From NCBI RefSeq assembly GCF_014268745.2, contig NZ_JABWRB020000001.1, positions 620,001 through 684,000 of the forward strand: DNA of 64,000 bases. The letters are read 5' to 3'. A model generated the notes under the pieces. That model saw only the letters and a list, made by a program, of their open reading frames with translations, did no database searches and was not told the DNA's origin. Shown one piece after another: positions 54,990 to 64,000 of the stretch. Every line of letters begins with the position of its first letter. The stretch's first letter is position 1. Made by a program: the position numbers and the translations under genes. The DNA is from Pseudomonas zanjanensis (GTDB taxonomy: Bacteria; Pseudomonadota; Gammaproteobacteria; Pseudomonadales; Pseudomonadaceae).

Positions 54990-55441
54990 ATCCGCTGCGC
55001 AAAAAACGTCTTGTCATCATTCTGGCGATCCTGGTGGGTGTCGGTGCCGCGGTCGGCCTGGCTCTCAGCGCCTTGCAGCAGAACATCAACCTGTTCTACA
55101 CCCCAACCCAGATCGCCAATGGCGAAGCGCCGAAAGACACACGCATCCGCGCCGGTGGCATGGTGGAGCAGGGCTCGCTGGTGCGTTCCGGGGATTCGCT
55201 GGACGTGAAATTCAATGTCACCGATTTCAGCAAGACCGTGACCATCACCTATCGCGGCATTCTCCCGGACCTGTTCCGCGAAGGGCAGGGCATCGTCGCC
55301 CTGGGCAAGCTCAACGCTGACGGCGTTGTGGTCGCCGATGAAGTGCTGGCCAAGCACGATGAGAAATACATGCCGCCGGAAGTGACCAAGGCCCTGAAAG
55401 ACAGCGGCCAGTCGGCACCCGCGCCTGTGAAGGAGGGCTGA
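54986..55441 (+). CDS. ccmE: CcmE, periplasmic heme chaperone
   Basis: 151 residues. One N-terminal membrane anchor ([19 protein letters not shown]), OB-fold and the heme-binding histidine in [13 protein letters not shown] near the C-terminus. Start is GTG at 54986 inside the end of ccmD. It carries heme from CcmC to CcmF. Confidence 0.95.
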   Translation: MNPLRKKRLVIILAILVGVGAAVGLALSALQQNINLFYTPTQIANGEAPKDTRIRAGGMVEQGSLVRSGDSLDVKFNVTDFSKTVTITYRGILPDLFREGQGIVALGKLNADGVVVADEVLAKHDEKYMPPEVTKALKDSGQSAPAPVKEG

Positions 55442-55444
55442 CCG

Positions 55445-57433
55445 ATGACGGCTGGTATCTTTATTCCCGAGTTGGGCCACCTGGCGATGATCCTGGCCCT
55501 GTGTTTCTCCCTGGTCCAGGCCGTGGTACCCCTGCTCGGTGCCTGGCGTGGCGACCGGTTGTGGATGAGCCTGGCACAGCCGGCGGCATGGGGGCAGTTC
55601 GCGTTCATGCTGTTCGCCTTCGGTTGCCTGACCTACGCGTTCATGGCTGACGATTTTTCCGTGGAGTACGTCGCCAGCAACTCCAACAGCGCCTTGCCCT
55701 GGTATTACAAGTTCAGCGCGGTGTGGGGCGCCCACGAAGGGTCGCTGTTGCTCTGGGCTTTGATTCTCGCCGGATGGACCTTTGCGGTCTCGGTGTTCTC
55801 CCGGCAATTACCACGCGTGATGCTCGCCCGCGTACTGGCGATCATGGGCATGATCAGCACTGGTTTCCTGCTGTTCCTGATCGTCACGTCCAATCCGTTC
55901 GAGCGCATCCTGCCGCAGATGCCGATGGATGGCCGCGACCTGAACCCATTGCTGCAAGACATCGGCCTGATCGTTCACCCGCCGATGCTCTACATGGGCT
56001 ACGTCGGTTTTTCCGTGGCCTTCGCCTTCGCCATCGCCGCGTTGCTCGGCGGGCGGCTCGATGCCGCCTGGGCGCGCTGGTCGCGCCCGTGGACCATCGT
56101 CGCCTGGGCCTTCCTCGGTGTCGGTATCACGTTGGGCTCCTGGTGGGCCTACTACGAACTGGGCTGGGGCGGCTGGTGGTTCTGGGATCCGGTGGAAAAC
56201 GCATCCTTCATGCCTTGGCTGGTGGGTACTGCGCTGATTCACTCCCTCGCCGTCACGGAAAAGCGCGGTGTGTTCAAGAGCTGGACCGTGCTGCTGGCCA
56301 TCGCGGCGTTCTCGTTGAGCCTGTTGGGCACGTTCCTGGTGCGTTCCGGCGTGCTGACGTCGGTGCATGCCTTTGCCTCGGACCCTGAGCGCGGTGTGTT
56401 CATCCTGATGTTCCTGCTGTTCGTCGTTGGCGGTTCGCTGACGCTGTTCGCCCTACGGGCGCCGGTGGTCAAGAGCCAGGTCGGCTTCAACCTCTGGTCG
56501 CGGGAAACCCTGTTGCTGGGCAACAACCTGGTGCTGGTGGTGGCGGCTTCGATGATCCTGCTGGGTACGTTGTACCCGCTGGTGCTCGATGCACTGTCCG
56601 GCGCCAAGCTGTCGGTGGGTCCGCCGTACTTCAATGCGTTGTTCATCCCGCTGATGGCGATCCTGATGGTGGTGATGGCCATCGGTATGCTGGTGCGCTG
56701 GAAAGACACCCCGGTCAAGTGGCTACTGGGCATGTTGACCCCGGTGCTGCTGGGCACGGCCGCCCTGGCCGTGGTGGCCGGCGTGGCCTACGGCGATTTC
56801 AACTGGGCGGTGCTGGCGACGTTCGTGCTGGCGGCCTGGGTGTTGCTGGCCGGCGTCCGGGACATCTTCGACAAGACCCGCCACAAAGGCCTGATCAAAG
56901 GCCTGCCATCCCTGACTCGCAGTTATTGGGGCATGCAGATCGCCCACCTGGGCATCGCCGTCTGCGCCTTGGGCGTGGTGTTGTCCAGCCAGAACAGTGC
57001 CGAGCGCGACCTGCGCCTGGCGCCGGGGGAGTCCATGGACCTGGGGGGCTATCAGTTCGTGTTCGAAGGCGCCAAGCATTTCGAAGGGCCGAACTTCACC
57101 TCTGACAAAGGCACTGTGCGGGTCATTCGCAACGGCCAGGAAATCACCGTGCTGCACCCGGAAAAACGCCTCTACACCGTGCAGAACTCGGTCATGACCG
57201 AAGCCGGGATCGATGCCGGGTTCACTCGCGATCTCTACGTGGCCCTGGGCGAGTCCCTGGGCGACGGCGCGTGGGCGGTGCGCGTTCATGTCAAGCCGTT
57301 CGTGCGCTGGATCTGGTTCGGTGGCTTGCTCACCGGCCTGGGCGGGATGCTGGCGGCGCTGGATCGGCGTTATCGAGTCAAGGTGAGAACCCGGGTGCGT
57401 GAAGCCTTGGGCGTGACGGGAGCCACTGCATGA
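55445..57433 (+). CDS. ccmF: CcmF, cytochrome c heme lyase subunit
   Basis: 662 residues, about 15 membrane helices. The WWD domain is seen as GGWWFWDPVENASFMPWL (near residues 235-252). It attaches heme to apocytochrome c in the periplasm with CcmH and CcmI. Overlaps dsbE by ATGA at its end. Confidence 0.96.
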   Translation: MTAGIFIPELGHLAMILALCFSLVQAVVPLLGAWRGDRLWMSLAQPAAWGQFAFMLFAFGCLTYAFMADDFSVEYVASNSNSALPWYYKFSAVWGAHEGSLLLWALILAGWTFAVSVFSRQLPRVMLARVLAIMGMISTGFLLFLIVTSNPFERILPQMPMDGRDLNPLLQDIGLIVHPPMLYMGYVGFSVAFAFAIAALLGGRLDAAWARWSRPWTIVAWAFLGVGITLGSWWAYYELGWGGWWFWDPVENASFMPWLVGTALIHSLAVTEKRGVFKSWTVLLAIAAFSLSLLGTFLVRSGVLTSVHAFASDPERGVFILMFLLFVVGGSLTLFALRAPVVKSQVGFNLWSRETLLLGNNLVLVVAASMILLGTLYPLVLDALSGAKLSVGPPYFNALFIPLMAILMVVMAIGMLVRWKDTPVKWLLGMLTPVLLGTAALAVVAGVAYGDFNWAVLATFVLAAWVLLAGVRDIFDKTRHKGLIKGLPSLTRSYWGMQIAHLGIAVCALGVVLSSQNSAERDLRLAPGESMDLGGYQFVFEGAKHFEGPNFTSDKGTVRVIRNGQEITVLHPEKRLYTVQNSVMTEAGIDAGFTRDLYVALGESLGDGAWAVRVHVKPFVRWIWFGGLLTGLGGMLAALDRRYRVKVRTRVREALGVTGATA

Positions 57434-57966
57434 AACGTTGGTTGATGCTGTTGCCGTTGGCGCTGTTCCTGTTGATGGCGGTGTTCTTGTACCGGGGGTT
57501 GTACCTGAACCCGAGCGAGTTGCCCTCGGCGATGATCGGCAAGCCATTCCCGGAGTTTTCCCTGCCTTCGGTGCAAGGCGACAAGACCCTGACCCGTGCC
57601 GACCTGCTGGGCAAGCCGGCGCTGGTCAACGTGTGGGGCACCTGGTGCATTTCCTGCCGGGTCGAGCACCCGGTGCTGAACAAGCTGGCCCAGAACGGCG
57701 TGGTGATCTACGGCGTCAACTACAAGGACGTCAATGCCGACGCTCTGAAGTGGCTGGCCGAGTTTCACAATCCGTACCAATTGGACATTCGTGACGAAGA
57801 GGGCTCCCTGGGCCTGAACCTGGGCGTCTATGGCGCGCCGGAAACCTTCTTCATCGATGCCAAGGGCGTGATCCGCGACAAGTTCGTCGGCGTGATCGAC
57901 GAACAGGTCTGGCGCGAGAAACTGGCCGCCAAGTACCAGGCCCTGGTGGACGAGGCCAAGCCATGA
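57430..57966 (+). CDS. dsbE: DsbE/CcmG, thioredoxin-like thiol reductase
   Basis: 178 residues: an N-terminal membrane anchor and a thioredoxin fold with WGTWCISCR (redox CxxC, near residues 72-80). It keeps the apocytochrome CxxCH cysteines reduced. Overlaps ccmF and ccmH by four bases. Confidence 0.95.
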   Translation: MKRWLMLLPLALFLLMAVFLYRGLYLNPSELPSAMIGKPFPEFSLPSVQGDKTLTRADLLGKPALVNVWGTWCISCRVEHPVLNKLAQNGVVIYGVNYKDVNADALKWLAEFHNPYQLDIRDEEGSLGLNLGVYGAPETFFIDAKGVIRDKFVGVIDEQVWREKLAAKYQALVDEAKP

Positions 57967-58436
57967 AGCGTTGGTTAGCCGCTGCCATCCTGGGGTTGAG
58001 CCTGGTCGGTGTGGCCCAGGCCGCCATCGACACCTATGAGTTCGCCAACGACGGCGAGCGCGAGCGGTTTCGCGAGCTGACCAAGGAACTGCGCTGCCCC
58101 AAATGCCAGAACCAGGACATCGCCGACTCCAACGCCCCGATTGCCGCCGACCTGCGCAAGGAAATCTTCCGCATGCTCGGCGAGGGCAAGGACAACCAGC
58201 AGATCATCGACTTCATGGTCGATCGCTACGGTGAGTTCGTGCGCTACAACCCCGCCCTGTCCTCCAAGACCGCGGTGCTTTGGTTCGGCCCCGCCGGGCT
58301 GTTGCTCGGTGGTCTCGTGATCATCGCAGTCATCGTGCGCCGGCGCCGGGTCCAGCGCACGGCCGCACCGGACACGCTTTCTGTCGAAGAGCGCCAGCGC
58401 CTCGACCAACTGTTGGATAAAACCAAGCATGATTGA
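57963..58436 (+). CDS. ccmH: CcmH, thiol reductase subunit of heme lyase
   Basis: 157 residues: signal peptide (~1-20), an LRCPKCQNQ motif (CxxC) near residue 42, a conserved ADLRKEIF helix and one membrane helix (~100-122). The N-terminal-type CcmH only; the TPR part is the separate gene ccmI. Overlaps ccmI by 8 bases. Confidence 0.95.
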   Translation: MKRWLAAAILGLSLVGVAQAAIDTYEFANDGERERFRELTKELRCPKCQNQDIADSNAPIAADLRKEIFRMLGEGKDNQQIIDFMVDRYGEFVRYNPALSSKTAVLWFGPAGLLLGGLVIIAVIVRRRRVQRTAAPDTLSVEERQRLDQLLDKTKHD

Positions 58437-59631
58437 TTTCTGGCTCGCCGCAGGTCTGCTTCTTCTGGTTGCCCTGAGTTTTCTGTTGATCCCTGTACTG
58501 CGTGGTCGTCGCGCTCAACGCGAAGAGGACCGCACCGCACTCAACGTAGCGCTGTATCAGGAGCGCGTGGCCGAACTGCAAGCCGAGCGGGAGGAGGGCG
58601 TGCTCAACGCCGCGCAACTGGACACCGGTCGTGCCGAAGCCGCCCGGGAGCTGCTCGCCGACACCGAGGGCACCGATGCTCCGCGCGAATCCCGGCTAGG
58701 CAAACCGTTGCCGTTGCTCGCCGCCGTATTGGTGCCGGTGCTGGGCCTGGCGCTGTACCTGCATTTCGGTGCCAGTGACAAGGTCGAGCTGACCCGCGAA
58801 TTCGCCCAGGCGCCGCAGTCGATGGAAGAGATGACCCAGCGCCTGGAGCGCGCGGTGGCGGCACAGCCAGACTCGGCCGAAGGCCTGTATTTCCTCGGGC
58901 GTACCTACATGGCCCAGGATCGGCCCGCGGATGCGGCGAAGATTTTCGAGCGCACCGTGGCGGTCGCCGGTCGCCAACCGGAACTGTTGGGCCAGTGGGC
59001 CCAGGCGCAGTATTTCGCCGATGGCAAGAAATGGTCGGATAAAGTCCAGGCCTTGACCGACGAAGCGCTCAAGCTCGATCCGAAGGAAGTCACCAGCCTC
59101 GGCCTGTTGGGCATCGCCGCGTTTGAAGGCGAACGCTATCAGGAGGCGATCGATTACTGGGGGCGCCTGCTCGCGCAACTGCCGGAAGGCGACAAATCAC
59201 GCGAGGCGCTGCAGGGCGGCATTACCCGGGCCACCGAGAAGCTGCAGGCCAGTGGTGGCAAAGTCGTCCAGGCCCCGCCGGCCAAGACCGGGGCAGTGCT
59301 CAAGGTTCGCGTCGACCTGGCGCCGGAGCTCAAGGCCAAGGTGCAGCCGGGCGACAGCGTGTTCATCTTTGCCCGCGCCGTGGCCGGCCCGCCGGCACCC
59401 CTGGCCGCCAAGCGCCTGACAGTGGCCGATCTGCCGGTCACGGTTGAACTGGGCGATGCAGACGCCATGATGCCCCAGTTGAAACTGTCGAACTTCCCCG
59501 AAGTCCAACTGATGGCGCGCGTCTCCCGGGCCGGCCAGCCGACCGCGGGTGAGTGGATCGGCCGCAGCCAGCCCCTGGCGAGCAGCACCACGGCGCAACA
59601 ACAATTGACCATCGACAGCCCGGATAAATAA
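58429..59631 (+). CDS. ccmI: CcmI, TPR protein of cytochrome c maturation
   Basis: 400 residues: membrane helix at residues ~2-22, a cytoplasmic loop with heptad character, a second membrane helix at ~88-108, then periplasmic TPR repeats (~130-270; [23 protein letters not shown]) and a beta-rich C-terminal domain. It holds apocytochrome c for the lyase. Last gene of the ccm operon; a lipoprotein gene follows 14 bases later. Confidence 0.92.
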   Translation: MIDFWLAAGLLLLVALSFLLIPVLRGRRAQREEDRTALNVALYQERVAELQAEREEGVLNAAQLDTGRAEAARELLADTEGTDAPRESRLGKPLPLLAAVLVPVLGLALYLHFGASDKVELTREFAQAPQSMEEMTQRLERAVAAQPDSAEGLYFLGRTYMAQDRPADAAKIFERTVAVAGRQPELLGQWAQAQYFADGKKWSDKVQALTDEALKLDPKEVTSLGLLGIAAFEGERYQEAIDYWGRLLAQLPEGDKSREALQGGITRATEKLQASGGKVVQAPPAKTGAVLKVRVDLAPELKAKVQPGDSVFIFARAVAGPPAPLAAKRLTVADLPVTVELGDADAMMPQLKLSNFPEVQLMARVSRAGQPTAGEWIGRSQPLASSTTAQQQLTIDSPDK

Positions 59632-59645
59632 CAGGAATTCGCACC

Positions 59646-60053
59646 ATGACCGCCATCGCTCGTATCACCCTGCTCACGCTCGTCATGGGCCTGAGCGCTT
59701 GCGCGGTCCAGCGTCCGCCGGAGCCCTCGGCGCCACTGCCACCGATTCCACCGTCGACCCCAACCACCAAGCCGGCCCCGTCCATGCCTCCTGGCAAGCC
59801 AGTCATCCCGAACAAACCGGCCAAGCCGGTGCCACGTACCTCCGCCAGTTTCGCCCCGCCACCGGGTGGCAACAGCCACTGGGACGCCAAGCTGGGGGTC
59901 TATGTGCTGGATAACCAGACCAATACGTTCTACCGCCAGCGCACCTATTTCCGCTGGAACAACGGTTGGAGCCGTTCCGTCAGCCCGAACGGCCCGTGGG
60001 AAGAAACCACCATCGAAGGCGTGCCGGCGGGGCTGGGGCGCAAGTTCCACTGA
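59646..60053 (+). CDS. Probable lipoprotein of unknown function
   Basis: 135 residues. Signal peptide with lipobox LSAC (cysteine at residue 19), then a Pro-rich linker (~22-75) and a small C-terminal domain with many Trp, Tyr and Arg (YRQRTYFRWNNGWSRS). Likely outer-membrane anchored. It follows ccmI in the same direction and might be co-transcribed, but no function in heme handling is implied by sequence. Confidence 0.8.
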   Translation: MTAIARITLLTLVMGLSACAVQRPPEPSAPLPPIPPSTPTTKPAPSMPPGKPVIPNKPAKPVPRTSASFAPPPGGNSHWDAKLGVYVLDNQTNTFYRQRTYFRWNNGWSRSVSPNGPWEETTIEGVPAGLGRKFH

Positions 60054-60497
60054 AAGTGATCGTTTCACACTGATCTGGAAGTGATCGGCAACCCTGTGGC
60101 GAGGGAGCTTGCTCCCGCTGGGCTGCGAAGCAGCCCCAATCCAGCCACCGCGGTCTGTCGGGCATATTTCGCTATCCAGGTTTTACGACTGCTGCGCAGC
60201 CGAGCGGGAGCAAGCTCCCTCGCCACAATCAAGTCCTCCACCACAATGGCGTTCGGCACAACCGTGCAGTAGGCCGGGCTTTTTGTGTTTCCGAATATTC
60301 TTTGAACGAAATTTTCACCAAATCTTGCGGACAATCCCCCGCGCTCATATCGCCGCCGGTTATTTAATGGCAATGCCATAGCCGTTCGTGCAACATTTGC
60401 GCACTCGCGCAAGCCCCGGGGCCAGGCTTTGGCCAACAGAGGGCGCGCCGTTGTTTCTTTTTTTGACACTCCAACTCCAATAGGGTCCTTAAACGAC
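60054..60497. other. 444-base gap before the sulfatase-family gene
   Basis: Holds a REP pair (60096-60226). The remainder is AT-richer than the coding DNA around it; I see no convincing promoter or gene. A short GGCCGGGCTTTTTGTG stretch near 60273-60285 is T-rich, but no matching stem is obvious. Confidence 0.5.
60096..60226. repeat. REP inverted pair, GTGGCGAGGGAGC type
   Basis: GTGGCGAGGGAGCTTGCTCC is mirrored by GGAGCAAGCTCCCTCGCCAC, about 90 bases apart, with an inner GGGCTGCGAAGCAGCCC palindrome. Same family as 35554-35680. Confidence 0.9.
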
Positions 60498-62591
60498 ATG
60501 GCAATCCCGGACGCCCTGAGTCAGCAGCGCACCACGCATCGCCTGCTGCAACCGACCGTCAAATCGCACCTGGCCTACACGTTGCTTTGCGCCCTGGTAA
60601 TGATGGTCATGCTGAGCCTGCTGCGCGTGGCGCTGCTGGTCTACAACCGCGAGATGATCCTCGACACCCCGGCCTCGACCTTCGTTGAAGCGTTTTTCAA
60701 TGGCCTGCGCTTTGACTTGCGCCTGGTGGTCTACCTCAGCATCCCGTTGCTGCTGGCATTGTTCAGCGCAAGGGCCATGGCCGCCCGTGGTTTCTTTCGT
60801 TTCTGGCTGACCATTACCTCCAGTGTTGCGCTGTTCCTCGGCTTGATGGAGATGGACTTCTACCGTGAATTCCACCAGCGCCTCAACGGCCTGGTCTTCC
60901 AGTATGTGAAGGAAGACCCGAAAACCGTGATGAGCATGCTCTGGTACGGTTTCCCGGTAGTGCGCTACCTGCTGGCCTGGGTGGGCGGCACCCTTATCCT
61001 GAGCCTGGCGTTCAAGGGCGCCGACCATGCCACCCGCCCGCGTGGGCCGTTCAGCGGCGGCAGCATCGGCACGCGTCAGCTCGCGCCGTGGTACGGACGT
61101 GTCGCGGTGTTCATGGTTTGCCTGCTGGTGGCCGTGGCCGCTGCGCGCGGTACCCTGCGCCAAGGTCCGCCATTGCGTTGGGGCGACGTCTACACCACCG
61201 ATTCGAACTTCGCCAACCAGTTGGGCCTCAATGGCACCTTGTCATTGGTGGCGGCGGCCAAGAGCCGGCTGTCCGAACACCGTGACAACATCTGGAAGGC
61301 CACACTCGAGCAACCGCTGGCACAGCAGACCGTGCGCAACATGCTGGTGATGCCTGACGACAAACTCGTGGACGCCGAGACAGCCGCCGTGCGCCGCGAC
61401 TACACGCCGCCAGCGGACAAGACCCTGCCGATCAAGAACGTGGTCGTGATCCTCATGGAGAGCATGGCCGGTCACTCGGTGGGCGCCCTGGGCGCGCCGG
61501 GCAACATCACGCCTTACCTGGACAAACTGTCCAAGGAAGGCCTGTTGTTCGACCGTTTTTTCTCCAATGGCACCCACACCCACCAAGGCATGTTCGCCAC
61601 CATGGCGTGCTTCCCGAACCTGCCGGGTTTCGAATACCTGATGCAGACGCCGGAGGGCAGCCACAAGCTGTCGGGCCTGCCGCAACTGCTCAGCGCCCGC
61701 AACTATGACGATGTGTATGTCTACAACGGCGATTTTGCCTGGGACAACCAGTCGGGTTTCTTCAGCAGCCAAGGCATGACCACGTTCATCGGGCGTAACG
61801 ACTTCGTGAACCCGGTGTTCTCCGACCCGACCTGGGGCGTGTCCGACCAGGACATGTTCGACCGGGGCCTGATCGAACTCAAGGCGCGGGAAAACGGCAA
61901 GCCGTTCTATGCGTTGCTGCAGACTCTGTCCAACCATACGCCTTATGCGCTGCCGACGCCGTTGCCGGTGGAGCCGGTCACTGACCGTGGCCGCCTGAAC
62001 GAACACCTGACCGCCATGCGTTACTCCGATTGGGCGCTGGGCCAGTTCTTCGAGAAGGCCCGCAAGGAACCTTACTTCAAGGAAACCCTGTTCGTCGTGG
62101 TCGGTGACCATGGCTTCGGCAACGAGCGCCAGATCACCGAGATGGACCTGGGCCGCTTCAATGTGCCGATGCTGCTGATCGGGCCGGGCGTCCAGGAGAA
62201 ATTCGGCCAGCGCAACCACACCATTGGCACCCAGGTCGATATCGTCCCGACCATCATGGGCCGGCTTGGCGGGGAAGTGCGCAACCAGTGCTGGGGCCGC
62301 GACCTGTTGAATCTGCCGCCAGGCGACACCGGTTTTGGCGTGATCAAACCGTCGGGTAGTGATCAGACCACCGCACTTATCCACGACGACAAGATCCTGG
62401 TGTTGCCAGAGGAAAAGGCAATGGCACCGAAACTGTTCCGTTATCAACTGGGCGCCAATCCACATGCAGAGGTCATCCCGGATGCACCGGAGACGGCTGA
62501 GATGAAACTCAAGCTCGAATCGTTCCTGCAAACCGCGACCAAGAGCCTGCTGGATAACACCGCCGGCGTGATTGACGGCAAGCCGGACTGA
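60498..62591 (+). CDS. LTA-synthase-like (alkaline phosphatase superfamily) membrane protein
   Basis: 697 residues. Five membrane helices in about the first 230 residues precede a large periplasmic sulfatase-fold domain. Metal and catalytic features: VVVILMESMAGHS (acidic ligand), FSNGTHTHQGMFATM (probable nucleophile Thr) and VVVGDHGFGNE (Asp/His ligands). Relatives transfer phosphoglycerol or phosphoethanolamine to periplasmic glucans or lipids. ATG 60498 is used; a frame from 60429 has no ribosome site. Substrate unknown. A terminator follows. Confidence 0.88.
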   Translation: MAIPDALSQQRTTHRLLQPTVKSHLAYTLLCALVMMVMLSLLRVALLVYNREMILDTPASTFVEAFFNGLRFDLRLVVYLSIPLLLALFSARAMAARGFFRFWLTITSSVALFLGLMEMDFYREFHQRLNGLVFQYVKEDPKTVMSMLWYGFPVVRYLLAWVGGTLILSLAFKGADHATRPRGPFSGGSIGTRQLAPWYGRVAVFMVCLLVAVAAARGTLRQGPPLRWGDVYTTDSNFANQLGLNGTLSLVAAAKSRLSEHRDNIWKATLEQPLAQQTVRNMLVMPDDKLVDAETAAVRRDYTPPADKTLPIKNVVVILMESMAGHSVGALGAPGNITPYLDKLSKEGLLFDRFFSNGTHTHQGMFATMACFPNLPGFEYLMQTPEGSHKLSGLPQLLSARNYDDVYVYNGDFAWDNQSGFFSSQGMTTFIGRNDFVNPVFSDPTWGVSDQDMFDRGLIELKARENGKPFYALLQTLSNHTPYALPTPLPVEPVTDRGRLNEHLTAMRYSDWALGQFFEKARKEPYFKETLFVVVGDHGFGNERQITEMDLGRFNVPMLLIGPGVQEKFGQRNHTIGTQVDIVPTIMGRLGGEVRNQCWGRDLLNLPPGDTGFGVIKPSGSDQTTALIHDDKILVLPEEKAMAPKLFRYQLGANPHAEVIPDAPETAEMKLKLESFLQTATKSLLDNTAGVIDGKPD

Positions 62592-62605
62592 GAAACGGCG
62601 AGCAT

Positions 62606-62639
62606 AAAAAAGAGGCCTACAGAGGCCTCTTTTTTTTTT
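62606..62639 (+). terminator. Terminator after the LTA-synthase-like gene
   Basis: AAAAGAGGCCT-ACAG-AGGCCTCTTTT stem followed by a long T run. Because T and A runs flank both sides it may also serve the minus-strand DUF3309 gene. Confidence 0.93.
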
Positions 62640-62655
62640 GCGCTTACTTAGTGGT

Positions 62656-62808
62656 TTATATCTTGCCCAGTAATAGCAGGACCAACAGCACCACCAACAC
62701 TACACCGATGATACCGGACGGACCGTAGCCCCAACTTCTGGAGTGCGGGAAGACCGGAAGACCACCGATCAGCAGGAGGATCAGAATAATGATAAGTATT
62801 GTGCCCAT
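62656..62808 (-). CDS. DUF3309 small membrane protein
   Basis: 50 residues: two hydrophobic stretches (TILIIILILLLIGGLPVF and GIIGVVLVVLLVLLLLG) separated by the turn PHSRSWGYGPS, the standard DUF3309 layout. AAGGAA lies before the ATG. Such proteins are common, stress-linked in some species and of unknown role. It lies convergent to the sulfatase-family gene. Confidence 0.88.
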   Translation of the reverse strand: MGTILIIILILLLIGGLPVFPHSRSWGYGPSGIIGVVLVVLLVLLLLGKI

Positions 62809-63153
62809 TGTAGATTTCCTTATTGGTCAGTTTTGGATTGATGCAACTTCCAACTACCAGCACGCATGCGTTAAATCCGGGCGGCTTAATAAGTCCGACC
62901 GTAACGTCCTGTAAAAAATTCAAAGTTTTTGTAGGCGCCGGTATGAGCTGGTAGGAGCTGTGTAGGAGCTGTCGAGTGAAACGAGGCTGCGATCTTTCCC
63001 CACACACTTGAATCCCAAGCGAAAGATCAAAAAATCGCAGGCTTCGCCAGCACCCACAGTTTGCCCTCGCCATTCAGCAATCTGATGGAGCGTGGGTCTG
63101 GCAGGCGCCTTCGCTACACTCGGCCTATCTCTCCCGGAACAAGGCTGTTTGCT
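62809..63153. other. 345-base gap between DUF3309 and the SDR gene
   Basis: Includes a degenerate palindrome at about 62964-63045, where GGCTGCGATCTTTC is partly mirrored by GAAAGATC and ATCGCAGGCTTCGCC, reminiscent of the TGTAGGAGC repeat of P. fluorescens. TGTAGGAGCTG occurs in tandem with a shortened copy near 62950-62975. No other gene seen; the SDR promoter is unplaced. Confidence 0.5.
62950..63050. repeat. Degenerate TGTAGGAGC-type repeat
   Basis: GGTAGGAGCTGTGTAGGAGC is a tandem start, followed by CGAGGCTGCGATCTTTC and, after about 35 bases, GAAAGATC and ATCGCAGGCTTCGCC. The arms pair only in part, so this looks like an old third REP family member. Confidence 0.55.
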
Positions 63154-63969
63154 ATGCAAAATCGCATGATGATCACTGGGGCCGGCTCCGGCCTGGGTCG
63201 CGAAATCGCGCTGCGCTGGGCTCGTGAAGGCTGGCGCCTGGCCTTGTCGGATGTCAGCGAGCCAGGCCTGGTGGAAACTCTGAAATTGGTGCGCGCTGCC
63301 GGTGGTGAAGGCTTCATCCAGCGTTGCGATGTGCGCGACTACAGCCAATTGACGGCGTTCGCCCAGGCTTGCGAAGAAAAGCTCGGCGGTATCGATATCA
63401 TCGTCAACAACGCCGGCGTAGCTTCGGGCGGGTTCTTCAGCGAACTGTCCCTGGAAGATTGGGACTGGCAGATCGCGATCAACCTGATGGGCGTCGTCAA
63501 GGGCTGCAAGGCTTTCCTGCCATTGCTGGAAAAGAGCCGCGGCAAGATCATCAACATCGCCTCCATGGCGGCCTTGATGCAGGGGCCAGCCATGAGCAAC
63601 TACAACGTGGCCAAGGCAGGCGTCGTGGCGTTATCGGAGAGCCTGCTGGTAGAGTTGGCGCAGCAGGAAGTCGGCGTCCACGTGGTGTGCCCGTCGTTTT
63701 TCCAGACCAATCTGCTGGACTCCTTCCGCGGGCCGACCCCAGCCATGAAGGCTCAGGTCGGCAAGTTGCTGGAAAGCTCACCGATCAGCGCCGCTGACAT
63801 TGCCGACTACATCTACCAGCAAGTGGCCCAAGGGCAGTTCATGATCCTGCCCCATGAACAGGGGCGCATGGCCTGGGCGCTCAAGCAGAAGAACCCACAG
63901 TTGCTCTACGACGAAATGACCGCCATGGCCGACAAGATGCGCGCCAAGGCCCGCCAGAACCTGAATTGA
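63154..63969 (+). CDS. SDR family oxidoreductase
   Basis: 271 residues. Classical short-chain dehydrogenase: TGAGSGLGRE (residues 8-17, NAD(P) loop), NNAG (near 89-92), IINIASM and the YNVAKAG active site (Tyr and Lys). The ATG at 63154 is chosen because the nucleotide motif starts at once after it. Substrate unknown; it could be a fatty-alcohol, steroid-like or acyl substrate enzyme. It ends 31 bases before the end of the window. Confidence 0.9.
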   Translation: MQNRMMITGAGSGLGREIALRWAREGWRLALSDVSEPGLVETLKLVRAAGGEGFIQRCDVRDYSQLTAFAQACEEKLGGIDIIVNNAGVASGGFFSELSLEDWDWQIAINLMGVVKGCKAFLPLLEKSRGKIINIASMAALMQGPAMSNYNVAKAGVVALSESLLVELAQQEVGVHVVCPSFFQTNLLDSFRGPTPAMKAQVGKLLESSPISAADIADYIYQQVAQGQFMILPHEQGRMAWALKQKNPQLLYDEMTAMADKMRAKARQNLN

Positions 63970-64000
63970 CCTGGCTGCGCGATGTCCTCAGGATGGCGCC

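Noticed and set aside
1..64000. tRNA, rRNA, CRISPR array, insertion sequence or prophage
   Set aside because: No such structure, repeat-spacer pattern, transposase or integrase was found; repeated sequences are all REP-type palindromes or coding repeats.

Overview
The window is a contiguous chromosomal piece of a Pseudomonas, most likely of the P. fluorescens group. The gene order (pseudaminic acid genes, fliC-flaG-fliD-fliS-fliT, fleQ-fleSR, fliE to fliR, flhBA-flhF-fleN-fliA, cheYZAB-motCD-parC-parP-cheW, then the ccm genes), the polar-flagellum regulators FleQ/FleS/FleR/FleN, the GC-rich codon use and the many REP/REPIN palindromes all point that way. No rRNA, tRNA, CRISPR array, insertion sequence or prophage was seen.

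Region by region: 1-10.5 kb is a flagellin glycosylation locus. It holds a 5'-truncated GT2 glycosyltransferase, pseB, pseC, pseF, a pseG-pseH fusion, pseI, a KAS III-like enzyme, a Maf/DUF115 motility-associated transferase and a small unknown gene. 10.7-14.4 kb is the filament set (fliC, flaG, fliD, fliS, fliT). 14.5-18.7 kb holds the regulators fleQ and fleSR. 18.9-34.3 kb is the basal body, export and switch set fliEFGHIJ, hsbA-hsbR-hptB, fliK, fliLMNOPQR and flhB. A minus-strand, AT-rich mini-Rhs gene lies between flhB and flhA (34.4-35.5 kb). 35.9-50.3 kb is flhA, flhF, fleN, fliA, cheYZAB, motCD, parC, parP, cheW and a DUF2802 gene. 50.6-52.5 kb is a minus-strand pair: a second FliK-like protein and a FlhB C-terminal-domain homologue. 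52.7-59.6 kb is the cytochrome c maturation operon ccmABCDEF-dsbE-ccmH-ccmI. 59.6-64 kb holds a lipoprotein, an LTA-synthase-like sulfatase-fold protein, a 50-residue DUF3309 protein and an SDR oxidoreductase.

Regulation can be read in the DNA. Sigma-54 (-24/-12) matches lie before fliC, fleS, fliE, fliK, fliL and flhA. Sigma-28 matches with exact 11-base spacing lie before fliC and fliS. This fits a cascade in which FleQ with RpoN turns on fleSR and early operons, FleR with RpoN acts later, and FliA reads fliC and fliS. FleN, HsbA/HsbR/HptB, FlaG, FliS and FliT would tune this.

The observations most worth a second look are: the mini-Rhs gene with an unrecognised 180-residue AT-rich tail and no visible immunity gene inside the flagellar cluster; a repeated acidic motif in the CheA linker that resembles the CheY-docking peptide of FliM; overlapping-tier sigma-54 and sigma-28 promoters on fliC; a KAS III triad enzyme amid sugar genes; and a REPIN at nearly every operon boundary.
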